Assembly (NCBI RefSeq): GCF_031143425.1
Contig: NC_090439.1
Coordinates: forward strand, 639,903,465 to 639,967,464
DNA length: 64,000 nt
Source: Pleurodeles waltl
Lineage: Eukaryota > Chordata > Amphibia > Caudata > Salamandridae
Direction: 5' to 3'
In this document: positions 1 through 13,295 of the stretch, one piece after another
How positions within the stretch are numbered: the first letter of the stretch is position 1
Layout: the number at the start of each line of letters is the position of its first letter
The notes under the pieces: model-generated
What the model saw: the letters and a program-made list of their open reading frames with translations, nothing else
What the model was told of the DNA's origin: nothing
Databases searched by the model: none
Translations under genes and position numbers: made by a program

Positions 1-385
1 TTCTTCCTCTGAAACATTTAAAGTCATCACTTTTATTTGCTTCTCATGTTTCTTTGCCTCTACCTATCAGACAACACATTCCTTGCTATAACACTGTATA
101 ACTGTCATAGAAAGTGTTCATTAAGGTTAGCTCAAAGGAACACTAATTGCTAAAATTGAGAATCCCCAGACAAGACATAGGCCCAGATTAATATCTGGGG
201 TGGGCAGCCCATGGGCCGCCATGGTAATGGACTACATTACTCCATTTCCATTGTGGAGAGGCTGCTCACCGAATTTAAACATGATGCCAAGCAGGCAGTC
301 ATTCATGAAGGCATTGGCAGGAACTGCCATAGCAGTGGTTCCTGTCAATATCTTTTACTGTTTGATACCAATATTCTTTTTTTTC

Positions 386-430
386 CTTTTCAAAAAGAAA
401 ATCCCCAAACAGGATTTTCTTTTTGAAAAG
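386..430. repeat. Perfect 19-bp inverted repeat (hairpin)
   Basis: Arms 386-404 and 412-430 (CTTTTCAAAAAGAAAATCC and its reverse complement) flank a 7-nt loop. A/T-rich flanks extend the pairing imperfectly. The origin is unknown; it may be the centre of an old foldback element. Confidence 0.7.
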
Positions 431-1047
431 AAAAAAATAATGCTCCCCTTACCATGTGAGGCTTCTCCCATGGCTGGGGACTATAAGAAACGCTAAAAAA
501 TTGTCTGCATGTCTGCCCGTCTAAATTGGGCAGCCGGATATGGTAGGTGGTCATTCTAGTAGAAAAAACATTGCAACGTTGCCTGTTAAAAACGGTCTCA
601 TTCAAGGATAGAAAACGGAAGGGAATATCCACATATTTTACAGGGATGTGGGAAAAGTGGTTTCTATACATGCACATTTTTCCCCCTGGAGGAAAAAAAG
701 AAAATGTAAGTATGAAGAAGGTATTTTTGCATTCATTTACTCATATTTTATCCTCCACGAGAAAGGCAAGTGGATAATTTTGTGACGAGAAATATACACC
801 TTTTGTTAATTTATAAGACTACTCTAGAATGTCTTTGAGAATGCCTCAGAGTCAGAAACCTACTCCAAGTACTGAAGGGAACCTACATATATGAATATTC
901 ATCTTTTACAATGATCGCTTTCAGAATCAGATGCAAAACTATTTCTTCCAAAATACAGATAGAGAACATTATGGACACTAAACTTGGATGGCATCTGCAT
1001 ATTCCATTGTCCTTTGATTAATGTTTAACACATGGCGCACCTGTGGG

Positions 1048-1360
1048 CAGTGTTAGATTTCTAGAAAACGAAGTGCCGGTGCCCAAAGCTGTCCTCAGAA
1101 TGCCGCGGCCAGGACAAGCACGGCCAAAACCCAGGCTGTATAGTCTGGAATCCACTTCATGCCTATTTAATTCACTACAAGACACTCTTGCAGGTCCCCA
1201 CTGTCTTCCTTTGTGATATTTTCTATTGCTTTTTATGTCTTTGTCTTTCCACTTAGTGCACTTTCCATCTTTCTCTCATGAAATAACAGATGAGGAAAAA
1301 TAAGAGCTGTTCCCCTAAAAATGAGTGCCGGTGGCCCCCACCGGTTCAAATTAAGCACTG
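1048..1360. mobile_element. Diverged hAT-like MITE candidate
   Basis: The ends are imperfect inverted repeats (CAGTGTTAGATTT and AAATTAAGCACTG), and related GTGCCGGTG modules occur just inside both ends. CAGTG termini are typical of hAT elements, but I find no 8-bp target duplication, so the boundaries are tentative. Confidence 0.35.
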
Positions 1361-1484
1361 CCAAAGGAAAGGTAACAAAAAATAAAGGAACAAGCTAATT
1401 AGTAGAATTACAAACCTTTGTTTTTTAATTGTTACAGGTATATAACAACCCATGTAAATCTTCTTTCACAGAAAGACATTTCTG

Positions 1485-3075
1485 GTAGAATGTGGTCTTC
1501 TGACTGTGTTCACTGGGATCCTACTAACCAGGACCCCAGTGATTATGCTCTCTCTCCCAAAACTCTGTATTTCATCCACAATTGGCACACTGGTGCCCCC
1601 TTATAAGTCCCTAGTGTATGGTACCTAGGTACCCAGGGCATTGGGGTTCCAGGGGATCCCTATGGGCTGCGGCATTTATTTTGCCACCCATAGGGAGCCT
1701 ATGCATAGTCTTCTACAGGACTGCCATTGTAGCCTGCGTGAAAAGGTGCATGCACCCTTTCACTGCCATTTTTCACTACTCCAGGTCACTTGTAAGTCAC
1801 CCCAGTGGCCGGCCTTCTAACCCATAGGGCAGGATGCAAAGTACCTGTGTGTGAGGGCACCCCTGCACTAGCAGAGCTGCTCCCATGAACTCCAGCCCCA
1901 TTTTGCCAGACTTGTGAGTGCGGAGACGCCATTGTGCGCGTGTACTGGACCTAGGTCACAACCTATGTCCAGCTACATAATGGTAACTCCGAACATAGGT
2001 ATATTTGGTATCAAACATGTTGGAATCATACCCCAAGGCTTTTGCAAGCATTGCTTGTATGATTACATGCACTCTGGGGACTCCTTAGAGGACCGCCTGT
2101 ATGGCCATTTCAATCTTCTGAGAAATTCCAAGCAACCCAAGCTGCTGCCACCTCCCAGACAGGTTTCTGCCCTCCTGTTGCTTGAGAAGCTCAAGCACAG
2201 GAAGGCAGAACAAAGGATTTCCTTTGGGAGAGGGGTGTTAGAACATTGTGCAACATTGGAACTCTGGCTCCTTCCAGCAACTGCAACATTTCCCTGGTTG
2301 TACATCCTCTGAGGACGGCCCTTCTTCAGCCTGCATCAGAAGAGCAAAGCAATCTCCCTTGGGGTGAAGGAGCCACCCCCGCTTCTGCAGGCACCAACTG
2401 TGATGACAACTGGCTGCGTGGATCCCCTCTCCTGCTGCACTCCATGGATCCTGCATCACAGGTGGTGGACTGAAGTGGTCCTGATGGTCCTTTCTTCCAA
2501 CTGTCCAACTTTGGTGGAAGTAAGCCCTTGCCTCCCCACACAGGACAGTACCCCTGTTTACCGCATCATTTGCAGCTGCCAAGGCTTGATTGCATCCTTC
2601 CTCCAAGATCTTCATGCATCTTGAAGCTCCAGCCCCACTCTATCCTGCGGCACACAGCTCCCTGAGTAGTTTTCCAGCGGTAAGGGAGCCCCTTTTTCGT
2701 AGTGCTGCATGGGCCCATTCTGAAACGTTTGTGTCCCCATCCTATGGGACTCCTGTGAGTGCTGCCTGGGCTTCTGTGAGCTCTTTGTGTTGCTGAGGGC
2801 CTCCTCTGACTCCTCTTCCTGGGTAGAGGCTACCTGGTCTTCCTTGTCCCTGGCAGCGCCACTTTCCGCTAACTGCAAGCTTTGCATGTGCCAAGACTTG
2901 TTGGTGGACTCTGATGATGCAAACCCGACTGCAGTTCTCAATCCGGCGTGGGACATCACCTGCAGCCTCCAGGAACCCAACTTCATCTTCTTGGGTGCAG
3001 TGCTGACTCTTCTTCCTCACCAGTGGTTCACTTCTTGCACCTTCATCCTGGTGGGTGCACATTGCACCAAACATA
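1485..3075 (+). mobile_element. LTR-like interspersed repeat, + orientation
   Basis: About 1.6 kb of GC-richer sequence starting near a TTTCTGGTAGAATGTGGTC module. It contains segments such as ATTGGCACACTGGTGC...TAAGTCCCTAG that resemble, in order and wording, the reverse complement of the solo LTR at 56511-58587. I recall this as an abundant newt repeat family (memory, unverified). There is an apparent internal deletion near 2240. Frames inside (for example 1914-2312 and 2787-3215) show no protein family. The ends and a target duplication were not found. Confidence 0.5.
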
Positions 3076-5182
3076 TATATATATATATTGTGTCATTTAG
3101 AAATGCATTTGAAATATATTACATTTATTTATGCAGATATCTACATTATTCGGATTTTCTCATTTCTTTTGGATACCGTTTTTGTGCAAAAGTAATAACA
3201 CTGTACAATCAATGAGGTATAGACAAAATATAGTCCATCATGCCATACTATTACAGATACACAATTGGGTGGTAAGGCACATGTCTGGAATAAAATAAAC
3301 GTCAATGAACCACGTTATAGTGAACCTCATCACTCTAATGCTGCAGGCAGTGACACAATATGTTCTGTCTTGTCTATCGATTACCACATAACCTTGCCAT
3401 GGCAACTATGGCATGATTCGAACGATGCCACTGACCATGATACAGTCACAGTTGTATGTCAAATATCAAGGTCAATAATATCAAGGTGCACTCATTTCTA
3501 CTTTACACTATTGACTTCCAACATACCGTTAAGGTAAGCATATATTGGTAAGTGTAGATTTACTATTCTAACAATACTTTTACTTACCTTGCAGATGTTC
3601 TGGTAGTCACGTTTGTGTATATACTGAAGAATCATAAAAAGTCACAGTGTTTTGGTAGAGCACCACATCCATACCAAACATGTGTGTAACGTATTATCTG
3701 ATGTTGCCTTCTGTATCACCTTTATAAGAGCAATGATGGCTAATAGGATGGCAGACTTTTCTATTTAATTTCTCACTTTCAGTACTTGTCTTGCGCGATT
3801 GTGAGTTTTTCATAAGTATCAAGTGCTAAGATAATGCAATTTCTTTTTGGAAATAGACCAATTCATGTGCTACTAATTATAATTATTTAAAATTCTTATC
3901 TTATAAATCTGTAGGAGCCTTTTCTCCTCCTGTGATATTGATGTGTGCCACATAATGCCATCTAACAATTACCAGGAAGTACAAATTTGAGCTAATGAAT
4001 TCCTGTTCAAGTAATGGGTTTTGTGGGATGCTAGTAGTTTTAAGAAAAAATAGTACAATTTCAAAATCTGTAGTTGTTCATTATATTTTCAATTAACATT
4101 TGTAGTGCTATTTTCAGAGATAGCAGATAAAGTGAAGCGCAGCGGGACTGTAGATCAGTTAATTGAAAATTAAATGTAGCGCTTGAAAGTAGCCAGGTGC
4201 TAGCTGTTATTTTGGAAGGTAACTCAAAGTCAAATCATATGGACATAACAAAGGCTGTATGTGCTTTACATCTTAAAAATTAAGTTAATGTTGTTGATCC
4301 ACCCTTGACGAGAACTAGTTTCCAGAAAATGCTAGCTAACGGCAAGAGCATTGTTCCTCTGATATCTCTTATTTCCAATTTATTCATTATCTTAAGAATG
4401 ATACTCACCGCTATGTAACACTAGGGAACCAAAGCAGGAAATGTGCAAATGAACTCCAGCAAACATGCTCAATGCCAAAGCGTCAGAGGCGTTCATCTCA
4501 AATATAACATTAAAACATAGAAAGGCAAATAAAGTTTAGCATAAGTATTAATTTCCTAATACATCTTTAATACCACAAAACAACTTAAATAACCAGAGGT
4601 GACTTAGTTGTATTGCTGTTTAATTCTCACATCTTATATCAGTTATACATTATTCCCCATAAAAATAGGAACAGCATTCTTTATGAGAGCTTTTTTTTAC
4701 ATCTGTTAAAAAGTTCATGATAGAAGGGTATTACCTGTTTGTATTAAGATGTATTGCAGTGTGTGTAGACTTATCAGGTGAAAATGTGTTTATCTTAACA
4801 AAAGAAAGGTTTCCTCCACAAGGGTGCATCTTCTCAAAGAACTAGGCCAGGCACATGACGGCAGCTGCAAAATTAGAAGTTATCTTGTTGAATATAAACA
4901 TCCCCTTTTTAAGGAGTGCATGTTGTGCTAGTGTTGAATCTTTTGATTTCTTCTCCATGTTAAATACTAGCCTTCACTCTGGCCTGACTGTCCTTCCTGA
5001 AGAGTGTCACATTCTTGTTAACAAAAAACAAACAAACAAACAAACTTAAAGATGCCAAGCATATGTTGGTTGGTTTTCTAATAATTTCGTCTCTGCCTAT
5101 TGAACAAGCCAAATGTCAGAGGAAAGTGTTATGAAGTCAGCTCGTTAACCAAGGGGTTCATGTCCTGCCAGTGACAGACTTT
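3076..5182. other. Intron 2 stretch, nothing recognised
   Basis: A/T-rich intronic DNA. It holds a short (AT)n run at 3073-3088 and an (AAAC)n run at about 5024-5045; no gene or classifiable element is seen. Confidence 0.5.
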
Positions 5183-5811
5183 GGCCCTCATTCTGACCCT
5201 GGCGGTCTTTGACCGCCAGGGCGGAGGACCGCGGGAGCACCGCCGACAGGCCGGCGGTGCTACAATGGGGATTCCGACCGCGGCGGTAAAGCCGCGGTCG
5301 GACCGGCACCACTGGCGGGCTCCCGCCAGTGTACCGCCGCCCCATTGAATCCTCCACGGCGGCGCAGCTTGCTGCACCGCCGCGGGGATTCCGCCCCCCC
5401 TACCGCCATCCAGATCCCGGCGGTCCGACCGCTGGGATCCGGATGGCGGTAGGGGGGGTCGCGGGGCCCCTGGGGGCCCCTGCAGTGCCCATGCCACTGG
5501 CATGGGCATTGCAGGGGCCCCCGTAAGAGGGCCCCTACATGTATTTCACTGTCTGCTGCGCAGACAGTGAAATACGCGACGGGTGCAACTGCACCCGTCG
5601 CACAGCTTCCACTCCGCCGGCTCGATTCCGAGCCGGCTTCATCGTGGAAGCCTCTTTCCCGCTGGGCTGGCGGGCGGTCTGAAGGCGACCGCCCACCAGC
5701 CCAGCGGGAAAGTCAGAATTACCGCCGCGGTCTTTCGACCGCGGAACGGTAATCTGACGGCGGGACTTTGGCGGGCGGCCTCCGCCGCCCGCCAAGGTCA
5801 GAATGAGGGCC
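5183..5811. mobile_element. 629-bp GC-rich MITE with TTT target duplication
   Basis: Terminal inverted repeats are 16 of 16 identical (GGCCCTCATTCTGACC and its complement), flanked by TTT at 5180-5182 and 5812-5814. The interior is strongly GC-rich in an A/T-rich neighbourhood and full of palindromes, including a perfect 16-bp-arm hairpin at 5541-5575. Open frames in it are by-products. The 3-bp duplication suggests PIF/Harbinger mobilisation (inference). Confidence 0.85.
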
Positions 5812-5814
5812 TTT

Positions 5815-8800
5815 GTCTGATGTGCTGAAAGATAAAATATGATTGGATATAGAAGCAATCCTCCGAACAATCGCTGCAAACTATTTAGAAATGCCTTTGT
5901 CATAGGCATTTTTTTTGCAAATTTAATATGATTTGCCTGAAGAATCCCATAGGAATATATTATTCCTCCAGGTTTATACCTTCTATTAGCTAAACTGCAA
6001 ATGTTCTAAGCACACTTTGCCAAGTTGGTAAACATTTTCAGATGGGCGTCAGATGTTGGGGTATTTTGCTTCACGAAAGAGTAACTGGACAGTTAGACTT
6101 GACCTTTTGTTTCCTTCCTGTCTCCCTTGGTCTTATGGTCAATGACCATGAAATGGACACTAATTTCAAATTTACAAAGCTATTGCAGAGCAAACAAATT
6201 AGCAGTATATTTTGCCATGTATAGCATGAAATTAAAGAAGTGTTTGTCAGCGACACTTACAAAATCTTCTATTATATTTTTTTCATAAAATGTTTTTTAT
6301 ATGTTTAAAAAGTGTCTATGATTTTCAATTGTTGCATTTGATTTGTCCTTTGACAATGGTTGAACGCGTTATGAGTTGACTATACCATTAAATTAAATCA
6401 TACATTATATTATGATCTACAGGAATTTGGTTTTTCATTCCCATTTCCAATTCCCATTTCATAACCATGGTATGAAGTTATTGTATAGATTTCTACTGTG
6501 TGTCGTTACCTTCACAGTGTTTTTATTTAAGGAATTTGGTTTAGAAATTTGGTAATTCCTTGTTGAAGCCTGTTCTTCAATGTTTCTTCTGTTTGCATTT
6601 TCTGTATTAGTCATACCATCTTGACTATATTAGGACAAATTCATGCCTCTAAATTTCAGTTATGTGTACTGAGACTTTTCATGCTTATTCAAAATCTTGA
6701 GAATTTATGATTCCAGTTTTAGTCTCCACTACAGATTGAAATCCATGAAACCAGCCTACTCAGTCTCAGCTATTAAACAATCTTTAAAGTAAATACATTA
6801 ATCTAAAATTAAATACTTTCTTGTTGCTTTCTATAATATACTTTCTTAATACATTACAGTTAATGTTAACTTTACATGGTAAGGCTCCTATACTCTGAGT
6901 TTCTTGCAAATATTTTCGTATTCAAGTCTTACCATTCTCATAATCTTCCCAATTTTCTGTTCTCTTGGTAGTAAATTGCAATCAATTAACCCTGTTGGAA
7001 CATACATTTTCCCTGCATTGTAAACATGGTAAATTTCCCTGCTGTGAGTATGCATCTATGTCAATCTGATAGCCTGATTTTAGATTTTGGTCCTGGTGTT
7101 ACGCTAACAAAGTGTGTGCAAAGAAGACTAGACCTTTCCTATGACATGAGTAGGTCCTGGAATTGTCTTGTGATCGGGGTCAGGATGGGTGGTGCACAAA
7201 ATGTGCCCTCATTGTCATGTAGTGACCTCATGTTCCTAACTAGTGGGAAGGGTATTAAGTTTGTAAATCCATAGTTGTGGCTTCACGTTTTGTGTGTCAC
7301 AGGACCAGTCATATAAAGTTCTACTTCTATGTACTTACCTAGACCTTAGCCCTAATATTTCAACTGTGTATTATGCATGTTGATGTGAATAGCCTGTGTG
7401 GTACGTGCATGATATGTGGGGGTAACCCATCGCAATAGAGGCCTGCGAGATCCATCTTGGATAACCCAAGCCCGGTCTTTGCTCTAAACGGCGATGAGGT
7501 TATTTTCCTAGACATCAGAAGTGGATTGCTCACATTCCTGAAGCTGGAAGGAGGAGACCTAGACACCGAAGTGAAATCTAATTAGGCTTTTGCTAGGAGA
7601 AACAGTTGATTAGTCTTCATCAGTCCTGCCATTTGGTGCGTGGTAGGAGATAGGGATGGTACTGCAGAATCCACTGTACAGAGGATAAGGAAACGTTTAT
7701 TTGAGGCCTGGCCTTTTGTTTTTTCCTAGTTACCTCTTCCTTTGATGACAGGTAGGTACAGAAAACGCACACCTCTTTATGCTTCTGTTCTGGGTAGGTA
7801 TGAGAAGCATCATTCTAAACAAAGGCTGTGCCTGGAGAGCAGCCTGGAAAGGACACTCAAAAGGAGAACACGTCAAACTATTTTTACAGTGACAGACAGA
7901 GGATACTTACCTCATGTTTGATTTTGGTGTATAAAAGTGGGACCCCACTTGTTCCAGTTTCCAGTCTTCTGTGGCTCACGAAGAGTACTTCACAGTGGTG
8001 TCTGTGAGGCACTCACAAGGGAGGAACTGATGAGAGAGATCTGAGAAATCCAGTGTGGCGGGACCCACAGTCTTTCCTTGCTAATTCCCACGTAAAGAAG
8101 TGGGAAGCAGAAGATACAACTGACTGGCGTTCAATCTTATACTTGGAACTTTATGAAAGCTAATATCAAATAACTTCATTGCTGTAGGCAACAATTCGGT
8201 TTGCTCAAAAGACCAGCATTTGTCTATAATCCTGTTCGATTTTCCCATAGTTATCAGCTGACCACAGTAGAGTGGACACCGGCTGTGATAACAGCCATTA
8301 TCATTAGACCATTTCTGTTTTCAATTCAAAGGCAGCTGCTTTTGATGATAAAGGAGAATTACCTTAGTTTTCAATGAAACAGGATAAACATAGACAACAA
8401 TCTCATGCCAGGAAGCCATAACCACAAAAGTGGGGAGTGGGGGCACATGTTGTATGTATTTAGTTTAGCCTTTGAGACTTATACTTGTTTTTAACCTTTT
8501 TCACTGATTGTTTTCTTTAGAGATATAAAGGCAGACTTGTTTGTACGAATGCCGTCTATGGGCCAATATGGTTGACCTTTCTTTTGAATAAAGAACCTAA
8601 TTTTCCAGCAAGAAATTTGCTTGTCAAGAGCTTTGAAAGTAGATTCTCACACTGCGAAGGCAAAATAGTCAATCTTTCCGCCTTATGGTTGAAGGGATGG
8701 TGCTAATTCATCTATTGAAAGCCCATTGGAAGCATCCTTGACAAGCAGTGCATGGTAGTTGTAGACGTCAACCCTCCATGACCAACGGATTGTGAAGGTT

Positions 8801-8945
8801 TCTAGGAAAAGATGCTGCAGAACTCTATGAAGGCCAATGACTGTTTGAAGTGTCTATGACAAAAAGACATGGGCACCATTTTGACTCTCACCAAACCGCT
8901 TTAGCACTAGGGCAAGGCTTGTGTAGAATGTTCGCATTTGGTAGC
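5815..8945. other. Intron 2 stretch, nothing recognised
   Basis: A/T-rich sequence without clear coding potential. A TATA-like gtataaaag at about 7930 and an AATAAA near 8586 are isolated and I do not assign them. Confidence 0.4.
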
Positions 8946-8949
8946 ATTG

Positions 8950-9133
8950 CCTAAGGGAAAATCTAGGTTCTGATGTAGAAGTTGGTAGACAGTATTACAT
9001 CACAAAAGTGATGGATACCCAATCCATCTTATTACAAGTACTGTGGAATAAAATACTCTTGAAGTAAGGTAGCTGGGATATCCATCAAATTCAAGATGGA
9101 GTAACCTGTACACCAAATTCTAAAGTAGGGCCT
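8950..9133. mobile_element. Diverged 'CCTGATTTAGA'-family MITE
   Basis: The interior (catcacaaaagtgatggata at about 8999) and right end (aattctaaagtagggcc followed by TTA) resemble the MITE at 45499-45667. The left end is poorly preserved, so the start is approximate. Confidence 0.4.
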
Positions 9134-9399
9134 TAATTTCCTTAAGATAGAATATGCTTTGGGGAATGGAGTGATCTTCAAACCCTCTTTGAAACTTGCT
9201 CCCACTCATATGGGAACAATGCTTTAGAAGCAATCAACTGCAAATTCCTCACCAAGGATGAGCAATTACGAGGGCTTTGCCCCAGCTTCCTACCATATAC
9301 CACTGACATCTGCTGGAGAGAACTCATTATTAAAATATTTCCCAAAGAAAGACTATTTGAAGAGTCTGATGCATCAATGAATGGATCACCTATCAGGAG

Positions 9400-9440
9400 A
9401 TTAGATGCGCTTTACAAATTCTGATTGATTGATTGATCAA
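9400..9440 (+). repeat. LINE/SINE 3' tail, (GATT)n
   Basis: gatgcgctttacaaattctg followed by (ATTG)n is the 3' end style of L2/CR1-like LINEs and SINEs that borrow their tails. No RT coding remains are seen upstream, so this is probably a short 5'-truncated copy. Confidence 0.45.
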
Positions 9441-9983
9441 TTGTAAAACCTAATATATATCTTATTCCTGCCTAAATCACTTCAAGATCTCTTCATCAAA
9501 TGCACCTATTGTGCAAACCCTAAAATCTGCAAGAGACACCTTCTGTGACATGCTGCTTGCTGACTAAATTGAAATCCAGAAAATATCAGAACAGCTAAGG
9601 ATACTGTGTCAGATTGGGTCCAATCTTTGTCACACACCAGAGAGAGACACTCATATCCCAGCATGGCCAACAGCGCTTTATCCAGGTATAATCACAGATA
9701 GGTCTTCATTTTTTCTTGAACATTGTCAATGACCAAAATGTTTGCTGAGCTTATTGATTAAGCTTTTACTTTAGGCCCTTACATTGATTTCCACTGACTG
9801 TTGAGGTTCATTTTTATTACCTTTGTTATTATTTTGACATCCACATTTATGAGGTGCTCATTAATCTTATCCTGCTATTTATTAAATAATCCTCCTATTA
9901 GCATTACATTATTTTTCCCTGAATGCTTTTTCAATACAATTGTTGTTTTTTGTCTCCTCCAGTGTCTCACAATAAGACATTAA

Positions 9984-10460
9984 GGGGCCTATTCACAAAC
10001 TGTGTTTTGTAGTATGTTTATTAGTACTACTCACATTCTACAAAATGCCATTCACTATCCACTGTGTGGAGGTCTACACCTTCACCTCTAATGCCTTTAA
10101 TGTGTGAAGATCTCTGACCTAAATGTACAGCTCTCTCCACATGTATGCCTATGTTATAATTAGTAAATGTGGGAGGGATTGGGGAGTGGTGGAAAATGGT
10201 ATTAATTGAAGGGTTTAGCGAGGTGTAGGGAAGGGTTAAGAGGGGTTTAGGGAGGGGCAAACATTGACCCCTCAAAACAGTAAGCCCATTGGTAATCAGA
10301 AACCGCACGTCTATAGTTACTTCAGCCAAAAAGGACTTAAAATGTTGCACAATTTTTTTTTGTTCAAGGTTGGAGTAAATCCAGCACTCCAGCATCACCC
10401 ATGGCCACTCAGCACACTCCCATGGAAAATAATGGAGGAAGGAACTTAAAATAAGTCCCC
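9984..10460. mobile_element. Possible MITE, 'GGGGCCTATTCACAAAC' end
   Basis: TAA precedes GGGGCCTATTCACAAAC at 9984, the style of other short elements here. A possible degenerate right end, ATAAGTCCCC, finishes at 10460. The inverted repeat is weak. Confidence 0.3.
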
Positions 10461-10508
10461 ATAATAAGCAATGTTAAAATAAATTACTTTATTTTGACCT
10501 TTTTATCT

Positions 10509-10523
10509 ATGTGTGTGTGTGTG

Positions 10524-10582
<59 letters not shown>
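10509..10582. repeat. (GT)n(AT)n microsatellite
   Basis: A GT run passes into about 55 bases of uninterrupted AT, ending at the left arm of the inverted repeat at 10586. Confidence 0.95.
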
Positions 10583-10584
<2 letters not shown>

Positions 10585-10585
10585 T

Positions 10586-10767
10586 AACTGTAACAGGTGA
10601 ATTTCTATAGTTTTGTACATTTTAAGTGCATATATATCTATATATAACATATATATATATATATATTTATATATACACATATGCACTTGCAAATGTACAA
10701 AATCATTTTTAAGTTCATATACGCACTTAAAAATGTACAAAACTATAGAAATTCACCTGTTACCGTT
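10586..10767. repeat. Inverted repeat, about 49-bp arms
   Basis: The left arm (10586-10634: aactgtaacaggtgaatttc...) is almost the exact complement of 10718-10767. An additional partial copy of the arm (atgcacttgcaaatgtacaa, about 10681) lies just inside. The centre is AT microsatellite. It belongs to the AACTATA-rich element group of this intron. Confidence 0.8.
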
Positions 10768-10825
10768 AAAGTTATCTCAAGTAACTATAGCTCATGCCCC
10801 TAGGAAACTATAGCTTTTGCCGAAA

Positions 10826-10925
10826 GACCATGCATGGCAGAGGTTAGCTGCAGGGCCTGGCATGTTGCCAGGCTCTGCCGCCAATCCCCTTTAACTACCC
10901 AACCCCACGCCACACAAGAAAGAAC
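10826..10925 (+). repeat. Interspersed repeat fragment, also at 21085
   Basis: The stretch catggcagaggttagctgca...gggcctggc...gccaggctctgccgcc matches the segment at about 21085-21220 (ggttgcctgcagggcctggc...). Function unknown. Confidence 0.5.
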
Positions 10926-11431
10926 CCACTCATCACAGTCACTACCTAAGATATTGCGCTCAAAAAGGCAAAGATTCAAACACCTCAGTCAAGGATTGCC
11001 AATAACTTTTGAAGGAGGAAATGCAGAGAAAACACACTTGCTTTGCCTTGGCCATCCACACAAAGTTAGGATGATTAGTAATTTGCAGAAGTGGAGCTTA
11101 AACGTGGAGACCTGCTTTATTTATATCTTTAAGGGCTTCACCATTTCTGTGAGATAGCATTGTGCCAGAATGATTCCTGCCCTGCGTATTTATCCAAGAA
11201 AAGGCCACTGTTTTGTGCAAAATGTCTACCCAAGTGATGTACTTTCTGCTTGCTAATTAGTAAGTGCTACCTCGTTGGGTAAATGTAAAGTGTATTTCCT
11301 ACACTACAGCTGCGTAAAGGCCTGCATGGAAATGTCTCCTGTGACCTTGTGTGTCTGTAACTTTGTCAATGTGATTGTTCCTCAGATAATTTTCCACCTT
11401 GAAAATTATTATTATATTTTTTTCAATTATT

Positions 11432-11790
11432 GGGGGACCACTGTAGGAGCCTTCCGGACCTCACAATCCCAGCCGACTTCCATTTCCTGCAGGAGCAGGC
11501 ATTGCTCCCGCAAGCAGGTAGCTCCTTTTAATGGAAGCTCCCTGCTTGCGTGAGCAATGTTTTCATCTCTTTCCCCACATGCATATTCATGTGCAGGGAA
11601 AGAGATGAAAACTCCACTTTCAGCAAGCAGGGTTCTGTTTGCTTTTGGTTGGAGGACCCTGTCAGCTCCCGCCAAGCAAAAGCAACAGCCACCTCCCAAG
11701 GGTGTGCGCCTTGGGAGATAGCAGGAGCAGGCACTGGGGGGGCGTTGGTCCCCAGGTGCCACCTAAGGCTCTACGAGGGGGTCACCCCTC
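11432..11790. repeat. Unclassified repeat with hairpin 11560-11611
   Basis: A GC-richer block. It contains 16-bp perfect arms (ttttcatctctttccc at 11560-11575 and its complement at 11596-11611) with a second nested pairing (cacatg/catgtg) in the loop. Minus-strand open frames across it have no recognisable domain. Confidence 0.45.
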
Positions 11791-11822
11791 CATCATTTCA
11801 TTTTAGTCCTGGGGAGGTGGTG

Positions 11823-11839
11823 GTATGTATGTGTGTGTG

Positions 11840-11904
<65 letters not shown>

Positions 11905-11920
11905 TTAAATATATATATAC
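11823..11920. repeat. (GT)n(AT)n microsatellite
   Basis: GT and AT dinucleotide run directly upstream of foldback element copy A. Confidence 0.9.
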
Positions 11921-11922
11921 AA

Positions 11923-13295
11923 AGTTTATAGTTAGGTCAATTTGTCTGTGACAACATAAAAATTTACGTTGGTAACTAAAAATAAATAAATTCACCAGGG
12001 TTATAGTTAGCAGAGCTCACTATAACTTGCTTCCCTTCCATGCACTGCTTATAAGATCACTCATGACATGTTCTTTTTCATCATGTGACATCACTGATAA
12101 CATTTCAAATGGCATCACTGATGACATCATCCATGAGTGTGTTAGTTTATTTCATAGTTTACACAGTGGCAGATAACTACCATATTACCTTTCTATCGAA
12201 TTATCTGCAGCCTGTGTCCAGCTAATTGGTATGTTTGCAAAACGGATGTGCTCCTAATGCAACATAGACAAACTCTGTGTGCAGGTGACAGTTGACTTGT
12301 GTTCATTATGTTGTACACAAGTTTTTCGTACTGCAGAAACAGTTTCCAGCAGAGCAAGAATTCTACTTACTACATACTAAGTATTGCCTTGAGTTATTAG
12401 ACAGAATCTTGTCTCAGCATCACAATTTCTACTTAACATGGACGACTGTCTGCACCAGGTACTAACCTATCTACATGTGCTTATTTTGCTTCAGAAGATT
12501 GGCTATCCGTAAAGTTTCCACCAGAGTCTGAGGGCTACAAGCAGTAGGATCTCTGGCACCACAGGCCCTGTGTATTTTTTATGAATAGTAGTTCTTTGGA
12601 CAAGTTTTGCATAGAGTGTAAACTGTGCTTAGTAGATACTTTTTAAAACTCTGTGGTGTATTTCTCATGAGAGTTTCATTGTCTGCAAACCAGGTGGTAC
12701 AGACTAAACCCTCTCCATAGAGTAAACAGCATTAACAGTACCCACTTTTCTACTCAGATCTACGTCATTTCCGAGTCTATGTTCAGTGACTGGCCGGAGT
12801 TTGGTCTGCAGTAGGGGATCAGTTATGTAACATGGCTTGAGTGTCTGGAGGAACATGGTTTTCCTTGAAACATAAACTAAGCTACCCATGAAGTGTATGG
12901 TAGAGGGTCAGTGTTGCAAATAACACAAACGTGATTTACCTATGGGGTTGTACATGTAATAGCAGTAAAGACGCTACATATTATTCTGAGCTATTTGCAC
13001 TTATTTTCATAGATCAAATGGTATACCCCTTTATAAAGGAATGTGTAATAAAGAAGCTTGGATGATGCCACCAGTGATGTCATCAATGATGTCATTGGAG
13101 ATGTCATCAGTGATGTTATAAATGAGGACATGGAACATGTCAAGAGTAATGCCATATGTGAGGTCATAAGGAGTTCATGGAGTGGTCGCAAGTTCTAGTT
13201 AGCTCCGCTAAATGTAGCTGGGCGAATTTCTGTGTTAATGTTGTCTCTGACAAATTCACCTAACTATAACGTTACTTTAACCTTTGTTTTTTTCA
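11923..13295. mobile_element. Foldback element, copy A
   Basis: The outer ends are inverted repeats: tatagttaggtcaattt near 11926 pairs with caaattcacctaactataac near 13250. Inside each end lies a block of TGATGTCATC/GATGACATCA-type motifs (12040-12140 and 13060-13170). The unique middle (12230-12900) matches the reverse complement of copy B, for example acttgtgttcattatgtt at about 12295 against 19200. No coding sequence. The class is unknown; the long terminal inverted repeats suggest a non-autonomous DNA element. Confidence 0.65.

Noticed and set aside
5129..5909. Several overlapping Pro/Gly/Arg-rich frames on both strands
   Set aside because: By-products of the GC-rich palindromic MITE at 5183-5811.
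7920..8140. Possible LTR or promoter with gtataaaag
   Set aside because: A single TATA-like word without paired termini, target duplication or other promoter evidence.
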